From Bacillota bacterium (GTDB lineage: Bacteria > Bacillota > Bacilli > Paenibacillales > Paenibacillaceae): a DNA stretch of 64,000 nt. The notes below the pieces were generated by a model. It was not told the DNA's origin. It searched no databases and saw only the letters and a list, made by a program, of their open reading frames with translations. The DNA lies in contig JAEWAQ010000038.1 in the NCBI GenBank assembly GCA_023391635.1, forward strand, positions 1-64,000. Direction: 5' to 3'. Shown piece by piece: positions 1 through 6,881 of the stretch; the stretch's first letter is position 1, and every line of letters starts with the position of its first letter. Made by a program: the position numbers and the translations under genes.

Positions 1-136
1 CCCGAGAACCTTAAGCCCCAACGGGGCGGCCGCGACGCGGTTAGGTTCGCAGGGTTGTCGCCTGAGTCCGCTTCCCCGAAATGCCTCTCGGCGACCGAGC
101 AGCCGTAAGGCTGCGATGCGTGAATGCTTTGTTATA
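1..136 (-). repeat. attC-like cassette recombination site A (cut by window edge)
   Basis: First copy of the repeated structured element; its outer end lies outside the window. Visible parts are the CCCCAACGGGG hairpin, the GGTTAGGTTCGCAGGG block, the GTCGCC...GGCGAC inverted pair, the GCAGCCGTAAGGCTGC hairpin and the end core GTTATA at 131-136. On the minus strand it lies 3' of the 198-1247 gene, as an attC follows its cassette gene. The array therefore continues to the left of this window. Confidence 0.8.
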
Positions 137-197
137 GGATGTCTGCGCCTTCCTGAGTCGCTAACAGGCTCTACCTTTCAATCTTAAAGAGAGCATC

Positions 198-1247
198 TTA
201 TAATTCATCATCTTCTCCAAAAGGAAACCGTTCCAAAGCATCCAATACTTCTTTTGTATCAATGCCCTCACCTACAGCCCAGGGTAACAGATGAATATTG
301 ATAAATTCTAAGAATTTTTTACTTTCGTTTTCCATCATCTCCATTGCCTCTTGGTGATTAATTGAATTTATTGCCAAATCAATTGTACGATATAGAGTAA
401 AATTTATAACCATTAAACATGAAAAGTAATACCATGTTTTTAAATGAGGGAAATTCGTTCCGCCAATTTTGATAACTAATTTCTTTGAATTATTATTAAG
501 CTTTATCGATGTTCGTGATTGAACAGTTCTAAGCGAAGGGTGTGGGCCATGAGAACTTAGAAAATTATAGAACAAATCAAATCGTTTTTTTGAGCCCAAT
601 TTAGTTCTGACATTTGCCGGTGAAAGTTCCTTCCTTGCTTTCTCTTGATTATCATCAAGGAAGATATCTATATATTCAGGAAATTTTATAAATAGCGAAA
701 CCTTATCCAATGTTTCGAGTATTGATCGTAAATGTGTATTAGCTTGCAAATAATAATGATGTCTAGCCAGGTGTAGTGCTGATGAAAATTCGTCAATACA
801 TCCATATACTAAACTTATAGGTACAACTCGTTTAAGATCAGATTTTTCTCGCTCACTCATATCGTGTAATAAATCTAGAATGGATTGTATTCCGGAAACG
901 GCAATAGCTTCTCCTTCGCTTTGAATACTATCTAGGATAGGTTTAGTTGCAAGAACATTAAATAGGTTTTCGTAATTGTAATGTTCTCCTTTTCCCGTAC
1001 GTGCTGACCTATATAATTTTCTATTTGTTATTGAATCCGGCATACTTCTAATGTTCTTTTGAGCAACATCAAATAGATTATGAAACATTTCATTTATTTG
1101 TTTTTGTCCATCTTCATCAAACTTATCATAATTTTCAGAAGTCCACTTTAAATGTAATCTTGGTATATCGTCATATAATATTTCTCGCTTCTCAGCTAAA
1201 AATAATAATTCTTCTAATTTTTTTTGTGAGTCGTGCGGTGTAAGCAA
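198..1247 (-). CDS. Cassette gene, unknown protein of 349 residues
   Basis: AT-rich gene filling one cassette between sites A and B. The start is a TTG preceded by a strong AAGGGGG ribosome binding site about 9 bases away; the stop lies about 60 bases before the core of site A. No signal peptide or transmembrane segment is visible. The protein looks mostly helical and acidic at the C-terminus (ends GEDDEL). A central stretch (about 160-190, with LARHHYYLQANTHLRSILE) resembles in style the helical bundles of DUF5677/HEPN-like proteins, but I cannot assign a family. Base composition is much more AT-rich than the housekeeping genes to the right, as expected for a captured gene. Function unknown. 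Confidence 0.75.
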   Translation of the reverse strand: MLTPHDSQKKLEELLFLAEKREILYDDIPRLHLKWTSENYDKFDEDGQKQINEMFHNLFDVAQKNIRSMPDSITNRKLYRSARTGKGEHYNYENLFNVLATKPILDSIQSEGEAIAVSGIQSILDLLHDMSEREKSDLKRVVPISLVYGCIDEFSSALHLARHHYYLQANTHLRSILETLDKVSLFIKFPEYIDIFLDDNQEKARKELSPANVRTKLGSKKRFDLFYNFLSSHGPHPSLRTVQSRTSIKLNNNSKKLVIKIGGTNFPHLKTWYYFSCLMVINFTLYRTIDLAINSINHQEAMEMMENESKKFLEFINIHLLPWAVGEGIDTKEVLDALERFPFGEDDEL

Positions 1248-1319
1248 TTTGTCATTCCCCCTTTGGTATTTCCCTATATTTTTTGGTTTGGATAGATTTG
1301 ATGGTTTGCGCAGATTTCC

Positions 1320-1477
1320 TATAACGTTCCCGCATTCACGAACCCGAGAACCTTAAGCCCCAGCGGGGCGGCCGCAGCGCGGTTAGGTTCGCAGGGTTGT
1401 CCACCTGAATACGCTTCCTCGAAATGCCTCGGGTGGACCAAGGGCCGTAAGGCCCGCTGCGTGAATGCGATGTTATC
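1320..1477 (-). repeat. attC-like cassette recombination site B
   Basis: Full copy of the ~160-bp element. Left core TATAAC then GCATTCACG; right CGTGAATGC-like arm (GTGAATGCGATG) then GTTATC at 1472-1477. Internal hairpins CCCCAGCGGGG and GGGCCGTAAGGCCC, and a CCACC...GGTGG pair replacing the GTCGCC...GGCGAC pair of other copies (GTTGTCCACCTG with CTCGGGTGGACC). That inner pair changes on both sides, which supports pairing. The small minus-strand open frame running through it is a shadow. Confidence 0.85.
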
Positions 1478-1901
1478 GGATGTTCGTGGCTTCTTCGAAT
1501 TAACTTTCATCAATCTTTTCTGTCGAAATCATATAGATTAGAGCCTTTTATTCAACCATCACATAGATTGATATATTTATTCTAGAACATATAAGCGCTG
1601 CATACACGATGAAATCCGTTTCTCCGATAAATCATTGTTTGTTCCTTATGTATTTCCCGCCGCAGGCAAGATATTTAATTGGGTCGCTGCGGCCGGAATC
1701 GAAGCCGGCCATGTAGATTGATTATTCTTATCCCACATGAGCGGCCGCAGGCAGATAATGTTCTTTCAAATAACTAGATCAGTCTGAAAGCGATTAAGGT
1801 AGTTCCATTGTTTTCCATTATATCAAATTATACAGATTATGTTTTATTCATTCTTTGATGGTAAGACTCAAGGTTTTAAACAATGGTTTCCACGAATTTC
1901 C
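1478..1901 (-). ncRNA. Non-coding cassette 1, possible structured RNA
   Basis: About 420 bases between sites B and C with no open frame of useful length on either strand. It is a diverged homologue of the cassette body at 4244-4640. Both contain the block TGAAAGCGAT(T/C)AAGGTAGT, an AGCGCTGCAT block, and the same flank TGGCTTCTTCGAATT beside the core. A hairpin at 1691-1710 (GGCCGG with CCGGCC) aligns with an AGCCA/TGGCT hairpin in the other copy, so two base pairs have changed in compensation. A conserved TATAATGG-like -10 motif occurs near the 5' end on the minus strand. Whether it is transcribed is unknown; a decayed gene is the alternative. Confidence 0.45.
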
Positions 1902-2063
1902 GATAACGTTCCCGCATTCACGAACCCGAGAACCTTAAGCCCCCAACGGGGGCGGCCGCGACGCGGTTAGGTTCGCAGGGTTGTCGCCTGAATCTGCTTC
2001 CCCGAAATGCCTCTGGCGACCCAGGATCGGCTTGCCGATCCGCCGCGTGAATGCATTGTTATC
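1902..2063 (-). repeat. attC-like cassette recombination site C
   Basis: Full copy with GATAAC at 1902-1907, GCATTCACG arm, CCCCCAACGGGGG hairpin, GTTAGGTTCGCAGGG block, GTCGCC...GGCGAC pair and a GATCGGCTTGCCGATC hairpin, ending ATGCATTGTTATC at 2063. The outermost hairpin differs in sequence from the other copies but stays palindromic (GATCGGC with GCCGATC), a further sign that structure rather than sequence is kept. The short plus-strand open frames crossing it are shadows. Confidence 0.88.
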
Positions 2064-2101
2064 GGATGTCAATGCCTTCCTCGATTCAACTACCGTACCC
2101 G

Positions 2102-2584
2102 TCACTTCAACGATATATTTGGAAAGGTCGACTCAGAAAGTATGTCTGGTTCAAGCTTCCAAATATTCATTCCCTTTTTCGTCTCAATAAACGACCACTT
2201 CGAATCCATATAATAATTATTGAACTTAAGATTTGACGGGCATGAGGAGAATACAGGGTAACCAATTTGTGATAGAAGATATCTCATGAGATTCTTATGA
2301 CGATACCGTTCCGCAACGGCAAACTGATAAAGAGAGATTGTACCATTTTTCTTTAGGTAGATTCTTGCTGCTGCGATAATGATGTCATCCATGCTCATAA
2401 CAACAACAGATCGTTTTTTTACAGCCGCTCGAAGTCCTAAGGGGCAAATAAATTCCTCATTGTACACCGCCTTATTCTCACGAGTGACATGTTTTGAGAA
2501 AAACGACTCAAGTTGTTTAATATCTTCTATCACGGCAAATCTAGGTTCAATTTTTACCACTTCCCCGAATAGCTTACTTTCCAT
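2102..2584 (-). CDS. Cassette gene, GNAT-like acetyltransferase (weak match)
   Basis: 160-residue protein. The segment at about 85-110 (ISLYQFAVAERYRHKNLMRYLL) has the strand-helix pattern of a GNAT acetyl-CoA binding region: a beta strand with a V-A-x-x-Y-R-x-K-x-L-M motif standing in for the usual Q/R-x-x-G-x-G/A loop. The glycines of that loop are missing, so the call is uncertain and the protein may not be catalytic. It starts 6 bases after the end of the broken VOC reading frame, so the two share one cassette with no attC between them. Codon use is AT-rich. Substrate unknown. Confidence 0.55.
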   Translation of the reverse strand: MESKLFGEVVKIEPRFAVIEDIKQLESFFSKHVTRENKAVYNEEFICPLGLRAAVKKRSVVVMSMDDIIIAAARIYLKKNGTISLYQFAVAERYRHKNLMRYLLSQIGYPVFSSCPSNLKFNNYYMDSKWSFIETKKGMNIWKLEPDILSESTFPNISLK

Positions 2585-2589
2585 TCACG

Positions 2590-2956
2590 CTATTTACCAA
2601 CTAAAACGAAAATATTTTTGTCTGGTGCCTACATTACAGCTACGTGTCCGCCATTAGGATTACGGAATGGAGTTCGAGTCCATTTTACATCTATATTTGA
2701 TTTCAAAGATTCATAAGTACGCACAACATCTTCAACGACTACTTCTGTTTCAACAAAATTAAGGTTTGGGTTATTCCTTAGAACTAGCTGTGAATTTCCT
2801 TCAGGATAACTCATACCAATAAGTCTCCACTTTTTTCTTCATCCTGAAAAGCCTCCCAAGCCTTCTTAAGACCAAGTGATTGATAAAATTCTATTGATTT
2901 TTCGATGTTTTCCGTGTATATTGCAACGCATTCAATTCTTTTCCACATAACCATTC
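2590..2956 (-). pseudogene. Broken VOC-family (glyoxalase/bleomycin-resistance-like) gene
   Basis: Reading from the ATG at 2956 or 2950 (ribosome binding site GGAG just upstream) gives a VOC N-terminus (WKRIECVAIYTENIEKSIEF then YQSLGL). The frame is lost near an A6 run; inserting one A, or a -1 slip there, restores the downstream frame (…MSYPEGNSQLVLRNN…). That frame then meets an in-frame TAG at 2629-2631 where family logic expects CAG (VAVM-Q-APDKN), followed by a plausible C-terminus ending FVLVGK and a normal stop at 2590. Two independent lesions argue for a pseudogene rather than a sequencing slip. Intact length would be about 120 residues, normal for the family. Confidence 0.75.
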
Positions 2957-3087
2957 ACTCCATCTCAATAAGAATATATGTTCTCTATGATGATACGCCA
3001 AATTTAACCAAATGGTCAAGAAAGTATTTAAACTAACCTTGCTTCTTTAGTTGAGTAAAGAGAAACTTTGGTTTTGCATTGATTTCC

Positions 3088-3245
3088 GATAACGTTCCCG
3101 TATTCACGAACCCGAGAACCTTAAGCCCCAACGGGGCGGCCGCGACGCGGTTAGGTTCGCAGGGTTGTCGCCTGAATAATCTTCCTCGAAATGCCTCTGG
3201 CGACCGAGCAGCCGTAAGGCTGCGATGCGTGAATGCATTGTTATA
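3088..3245 (-). repeat. attC-like cassette recombination site D
   Basis: Full copy with GATAAC at 3088, arm GTATTCACG (one change from GCATTCACG), CCCCAACGGGG hairpin, GTCGCC...GGCGAC pair, GCAGCCGTAAGGCTGC hairpin, then CGTGAATGCATTGTTATA. The TAA stop of the PhzF-like gene is formed by bases of the right-hand core (3241-3243). Confidence 0.88.
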
Positions 3246-4041
3246 CGCCGTCGCTCTTCTCTGAAAGTAATTGTCCCCTTAAAGTGGTTACAGCTTGACC
3301 AAGAATTAAAATACGCCCTTCTAGAATATTTAATTTTAGTAAACCTTCTCTTTTGGATAATTGAACGGCTATTAATTCATTCTTTTTAAGTTTTCTTTGC
3401 CAGTATGGCCCCAAACAGCAATGTGCAGATCCAGTTACAGGGTCTTCATTTACTCCAAGTGCTGGATAAAAACATCTGGAGACAAAATCAATATTCGATC
3501 GGTTTGACTTACTTGTTACAATAATGCCTCTAGATTTCACAGATTTCCATAAATTAAAATTGGGTTGTAGATTTCGTACTGCTTCCTCGTCCGCAACTTC
3601 TACAATATAATCAAACCTGTTTTTTCCAATATATTTATAATTAATACCCAATCCTTCGGCTAACTCAATTGGAGCAATACTTTCATGTTCAACCTCCAAA
3701 GGAAAATTCATTTGAATCCAGTTTCCCTCTTTAGTTGCAGTTAATAATCCGCTCTTTGTATTAAATCTGATTTCATTATCTTTGAAAAATTGTTCTTCCC
3801 ATAGTATATGTGCACTTGCTAAAGTGGCATGTCCACATAAGTCCACTTCAGCTTCTGGTGTAAACCATCTTAAGGAAAAATCTTCTCCCTGCCTAAGCAA
3901 ATAGGCTGTCTCTGATAAATTCATTTCATTTGCAATATCTTGCATCCAGTCGACAGATTTTTCTGATTCCAAAATACACACTGCTGCTGGATTTCCTTTA
4001 TAAGGTTTATCTGTAAATGCATCGACTATATAAATCTTCAA
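3241..4041 (-). CDS. Cassette gene, PhzF-family isomerase/epimerase-like protein
   Basis: 266-residue PhzF-family protein, close to the usual 260-300. Visible family motifs are DAFTDKPYKGNPAAV at the N-terminus, ETAYL with the conserved glutamate near residue 45, DLCGHATLASAH near 70 and GVNEDPVTGSAHC near 200. The fold has two diaminopimelate-epimerase-like halves; members isomerise or epimerise small acids, but the substrate here cannot be told. The start is TTG with AAGGAGAG upstream. The stop codon TAA lies within the attC core, typical of integron cassettes. AT-rich, so probably acquired. Confidence 0.88.
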   Translation of the reverse strand: MKIYIVDAFTDKPYKGNPAAVCILESEKSVDWMQDIANEMNLSETAYLLRQGEDFSLRWFTPEAEVDLCGHATLASAHILWEEQFFKDNEIRFNTKSGLLTATKEGNWIQMNFPLEVEHESIAPIELAEGLGINYKYIGKNRFDYIVEVADEEAVRNLQPNFNLWKSVKSRGIIVTSKSNRSNIDFVSRCFYPALGVNEDPVTGSAHCCLGPYWQRKLKKNELIAVQLSKREGLLKLNILEGRILILGQAVTTLRGQLLSEKSDGV

Positions 4042-4085
4042 TGTTGGTTGCTCTCCTTATTAACTTCTTCGAATAAGCGATGGCG

Positions 4086-4243
4086 TATAACGTTCCCGCA
4101 TTCACGAACCCGAGAACCTTAAGCCCCCAGCGGGGGCGGCCGCGACGCGGTTAGGTTCGCAGGGTTGTCGCCTGAATTCGCTTCCTCGAAATGCCTCTGG
4201 CGACCCAGGGCCGTAAGGCCCGCCGCGTGAATGCATTGTTATC
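4086..4243 (-). repeat. attC-like cassette recombination site E
   Basis: Full copy: TATAAC core, GCATTCACG arm, CCCCCAGCGGGGG hairpin, GGTTAGGTTCGCAGGG, GTCGCC...GGCGAC pair, GGGCCGTAAGGCCC hairpin, CGTGAATGC arm and GTTATC at 4238-4243. It lies 45 bases upstream of the PhzF-like gene start and downstream (minus strand) of non-coding cassette 2. Confidence 0.88.
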
Positions 4244-4640
4244 AGATGTTGGTGGCTTCTTCGAATTTTCTCTCACCGATCTCGTTTAATAAACTCATAT
4301 ATGTATTAGATTTTCATTCCGAGTATCATAGGTTCAGATTTTCCCCCAAAATATATAAGCGCTGCATGCAAGATTAAAACCAATTTCCGGGCAAATCCAA
4401 TGTTCTTTGATTGTTCCCTGCCGAAGGCAAGCCATATAAATAGGTCTCTGCAGCCAAGAGTTTCAATCTGGCTATATATATTGATTTTAAACCATCCAAG
4501 CCGCCGCAGGCAGCCAAAGCACTTCAAAATACTAGGATCCACTGAAAGCGATCAAGGTAGTTCCATGCATTTCCATTATACATAAATAGGTCATTCAGTC
4601 TTTATTGTTTTTTGATTTTACTCGATTTCCACCAATGTCT
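4244..4640 (-). ncRNA. Non-coding cassette 2, homologue of non-coding cassette 1
   Basis: About 400 bases between sites E and F. It aligns with 1478-1901 over several blocks: TTCTTCGAATT next to the core, AGCGCTGCATG, a GCAGGCAAG/GAAGGCAAG hairpin, the AGCCA/TGGCT stem (4452-4456 with 4469-4473) and TGAAAGCGATCAAGGTAG. A 78-codon open frame with a GTG start at 4542 exists here, but the matching frame in the other copy has a stop almost at once and no good ribosome binding site precedes it, so I do not call it. Two diverged copies with compensatory changes suggest a structured RNA or a regulatory cassette. Confidence 0.45.
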
Positions 4641-4801
4641 GATAACGTTCCCGCATTCACGAACCCGAGAACCTTAAGGCCCCAACGGGGCCGGCCGCAA
4701 CGCGGTTAGGTTCGCAGGGTTGTCGCCTGAATCCGCTTCCTCGAAATGCCTCTCAGCGACCGAGCAGCCGTAAGGCTGCGATGCGTGAATGCAATGTTAT
4801 C
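4641..4801 (-). repeat. attC-like cassette recombination site F
   Basis: Full copy: GATAAC at 4641-4646, GCATTCACG arm, GGCCCCAACGGGGCC hairpin (longer stem than in other copies), GGTTAGGTTCGCAGGG, GTCGCC with GCGAC, GCAGCCGTAAGGCTGC hairpin, GTGAATGC arm, GTTATC at 4796-4801. The TAA stop of the neighbouring GNAT gene overlaps the right-hand core. Confidence 0.88.
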
Positions 4802-5384
4802 TGAAGGAACTGTCTTCATCGATCTGCTTACAATCACTTTTAATTAATGAATACATCTTCTGATTGTGATACTTCCCATTCATTTTAAGTTGTTCTCTTA
4901 ATATTCCTTCTAATTTCATTCCAATTTTTTGCATCACTCTTTCGGATCCTAAATTATCTTCATTACATTTTGCTTCTATTCTGTTTACTTCTAGTTCATT
5001 GAATCCATAATCAATCAATTCTTTGGCAGCTTCAGTAATCAATCCTTTATTCCAATAAAGTCTTGATATTACATAACCAATTTCGGTTCGATCGTTTTCT
5101 TTATCAAAACTAATAAATGCCACTCTCCCTATTAACTTCTGTGATTCTTTGTCTACAACTCCCCAGTGATAAGCTTGTTTTAACTGGTATTTCTGTTCAA
5201 GATACTCTAGATAAGTAATCGTATCTTTGACTTCTTGCGATAATCCCCAACGCGTATGTCTGATTGTTTCTGGGTCAGATAATATGTCAAAATATTCTGT
5301 TGCGTCTTGAACTTCAAGTTTACGTAAAACCAATCTACTAGTTTCAAAAATAGGATTGTTCTTAAAGAGCAATGATGTGTTCAT
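4797..5384 (-). CDS. Cassette gene, RimJ/RimL-type GNAT N-acetyltransferase
   Basis: 195 residues from the ATG at 5384, chosen because AAGAGGTG lies six bases upstream; an earlier in-frame ATG at 5414 is only about 14 bases from the recombination core and has no such site. The protein opens with the RimJ/L signature FETSRLVLRKLEVQDATEYF and carries the acetyl-CoA loop region GYVISRLYWNKGLITEA, with a degenerate Q/R-x-x-G-x-G/A motif, then IEAKCNEDNLGSERVMQKIG. Such enzymes acetylate N-terminal amines of proteins, antibiotics or small amines; the target is unknown. This is the cassette nearest the integrase, so by integron logic the most recently inserted. Confidence 0.9.
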   Translation of the reverse strand: MNTSLLFKNNPIFETSRLVLRKLEVQDATEYFDILSDPETIRHTRWGLSQEVKDTITYLEYLEQKYQLKQAYHWGVVDKESQKLIGRVAFISFDKENDRTEIGYVISRLYWNKGLITEAAKELIDYGFNELEVNRIEAKCNEDNLGSERVMQKIGMKLEGILREQLKMNGKYHNQKMYSLIKSDCKQIDEDSSFR

Positions 5385-5427
5385 GAACGCACCTCTTATT
5401 TTGAGTTTTTGCATTACAGTTCTTTCA

Positions 5428-5589
5428 GATAACGTTCCTCGTATTCACGAACCCGAGAACCTTAAGCCCCCAACGGGGGCGGCCGCGATGCGGTTAGGTT
5501 CGCAGGGTTGTCGCCTGAGTCCACTTCCTTGAAATACTTCTGGCGACCGAGCAGCCACCAGGCTGCGATGCGTGAATGCGATGTTAGAC
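5428..5589 (-). repeat. attC-like cassette recombination site G, first site after the integrase
   Basis: Full copy with GATAAC at 5428-5433 and GTATTCACG arm, CCCCCAACGGGGG hairpin, GGTTAGGTTCGCAGGG, GTCGCC...GGCGAC pair, GCAGCC-ACCA-GGCTGC hairpin and CGTGAATGC arm. Its right core is GTTAGAC (5583-5589), i.e. GTCTAAC on the minus strand, which fits the classical integron consensus RYYYAAC better than the GTTATC of the other copies. The left spacer also differs (GTTCCTC). Confidence 0.85.
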
Positions 5590-5682
5590 GACGTGGCCGG
5601 GGGCATCCTCGAATATTCCCTCAGCCCTTAAATGCTTTACCGGTTTCAAAAATCAAAGCTCTTCCCGGCCATGTCGTCTAAC
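5583..5682. repeat. 100-bp palindrome between array and integrase (candidate attI)
   Basis: Two 19-base arms, 5583-5601 (GTTAGACGACGTGGCCGGG) and 5664-5682 (CCCGGCCATGTCGTCTAAC), match as an inverted repeat at 18 of 19 positions, with GTTAGAC cores at both outer ends. It shares its left core with site G and sits about 80 bases from the integrase stop codon. It may be the primary insertion site, or a very short cassette flanked by two cores. No gene fits inside. Confidence 0.5.
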
Positions 5683-5763
5683 TCCTAATCCACGAAATTC
5701 AGAATAAATCTTTAATACGTATTCGCCTTATTTCAACATTTCCCTGCTTTTTCCTGGATAGTC

Positions 5764-6672
5764 TTACCTATCAAATGCATCATGCTCACCTAGATCCCCC
5801 ATTTGGTCCAGTGGACTCTTGATCCGACGGATATCCTTAATACTTACATGGGTATAGATTTCAGTAGTTTTGGAGCTGGCATGGCCGAGCAATTCCTGGA
5901 TATAGCGCAGATCCGTACCTTCTTCCAGCAAATGCGTGGCAAAAGAATGCCTTAACGTGTGAACGGTCGCGGGCTTCGTAATACCAGCCTGTCGCTTCGC
6001 TCGGTCAAATACGTGCTGCACTGAACGAACTGATAATGGCCTCTCCAAATTGTCCCCACTCGGGAACAAATACGCATCCACCGAATACCGCTGCAAATAG
6101 TGGTCCAACATTTGATAAGCCGCACCGGACAGCACCGTATATCGGTCCTTTTTCCCTTTGGCCTGCCGAATATGTAACGTCCGCCTGACCGGATCGACAT
6201 CTTGACGCTTCAGTTTCACGACTTCCCCGATTCGCAACCCCGACGAATATACGAGAGCTAGAATGGCACGATGCTTCACATTCGGCACCGCATCCAATAG
6301 CCGTTTGACCTCATTCATAGAAAGCACTGTAGGCAACTTTTTCTCACGCTTCGGAAAAACCCATATTTGCCGAGATCCGACCCTCTTCTCAACCTCCCAA
6401 ATCCAGAACCGCAACGCGCTAATCGCCTGGCTTACATAAATATGCGATTTATCCTCCTGCAGCAATCCCCGAATATACGAACGCACATGCTCGGGCTGCA
6501 GATCGCAATATCGAACATTCAAACTGTCCAAGAACCGATTCACATGCCCCAAATATGCCTTTTCTGTACTTCTGCTGTACCCTTTCAGCCTGAGCGTCGT
6601 GACCAATTTCTCCAGCGATGCCCATACGTCTCGATTTCTTAATCGAACAAACAAAATAGATCGCTCGAACAA
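5764..6672 (-). CDS. Tyrosine recombinase, IntI-like integrase of the cassette array
   Basis: About 302 residues from a TTG start preceded by GAGG nine bases away; no other in-frame start is better. An N-terminal SAM-like core-binding domain (about 15-100) is followed by the catalytic domain with Arg147 (SSGLRIGE), Lys172/174 (AKGKKDRY), His238 and Arg241 (VHTLRHSFATHLL), His264 (LLGHASS) and nucleophile Tyr273 (EIYTHV). The C-terminal KSPLDQM matches the RSPLD ending typical of integron integrases, as does ITKPATVHTLRHS. However, the extra segment that IntI proteins carry between the Lys and His-x-x-Arg motifs is absent: only about 30 residues stand there. The gene points towards the array and has the cassettes' orientation, opposite to class 1 integrons. 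Probably the enzyme acting on sites A-G. Confidence 0.88.
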   Translation of the reverse strand: MFERSILFVRLRNRDVWASLEKLVTTLRLKGYSRSTEKAYLGHVNRFLDSLNVRYCDLQPEHVRSYIRGLLQEDKSHIYVSQAISALRFWIWEVEKRVGSRQIWVFPKREKKLPTVLSMNEVKRLLDAVPNVKHRAILALVYSSGLRIGEVVKLKRQDVDPVRRTLHIRQAKGKKDRYTVLSGAAYQMLDHYLQRYSVDAYLFPSGDNLERPLSVRSVQHVFDRAKRQAGITKPATVHTLRHSFATHLLEEGTDLRYIQELLGHASSKTTEIYTHVSIKDIRRIKSPLDQMGDLGEHDAFDR

Positions 6673-6782
6673 TCCATCATCCTCAACAATACCAATAACT
6701 CCCCATCAATGGCCTTTTCCACAACGATATAACCCTGTCCCTCTGAGCGCGCAACTCCCATTTCCGCCCCTCCACTTCCGTA

Positions 6783-6820
6783 AAACAAAAAGAGACAGAC
6801 CGCCTCACGGCAGCTGTCTC
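6783..6820 (-). terminator. Rho-independent terminator downstream of the MTH1187-type gene
   Basis: On the minus strand the stem AGACAG-CT-GCC / GGC-GGT-CTGTCT closes on a GTGA loop and is followed by CTTTTTGTTTT. It lies about 60 bases after the 6882-7196 gene and insulates the integrase from it. Confidence 0.75.
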
Positions 6821-6881
6821 CGATGCTTTCGGAATTTGTTCCATTCATTACCCCAATCTTATCATAACTCCAAAAAGCGGA

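Noticed and set aside
1319..1513. 64-codon minus-strand frame across site B
   Set aside because: It only reads through the structured site, and the same frame is broken in other copies.
4306..4542. A 78-codon open frame in non-coding cassette 2
   Set aside because: GTG start without a ribosome binding site; the homologous position in cassette 1 has a stop codon almost at once.
1..5589. The repeats as a CRISPR array
   Set aside because: Units are about 160 bp and internally palindromic, separated by genes of unequal length and not by short uniform spacers, and no cas gene is present.
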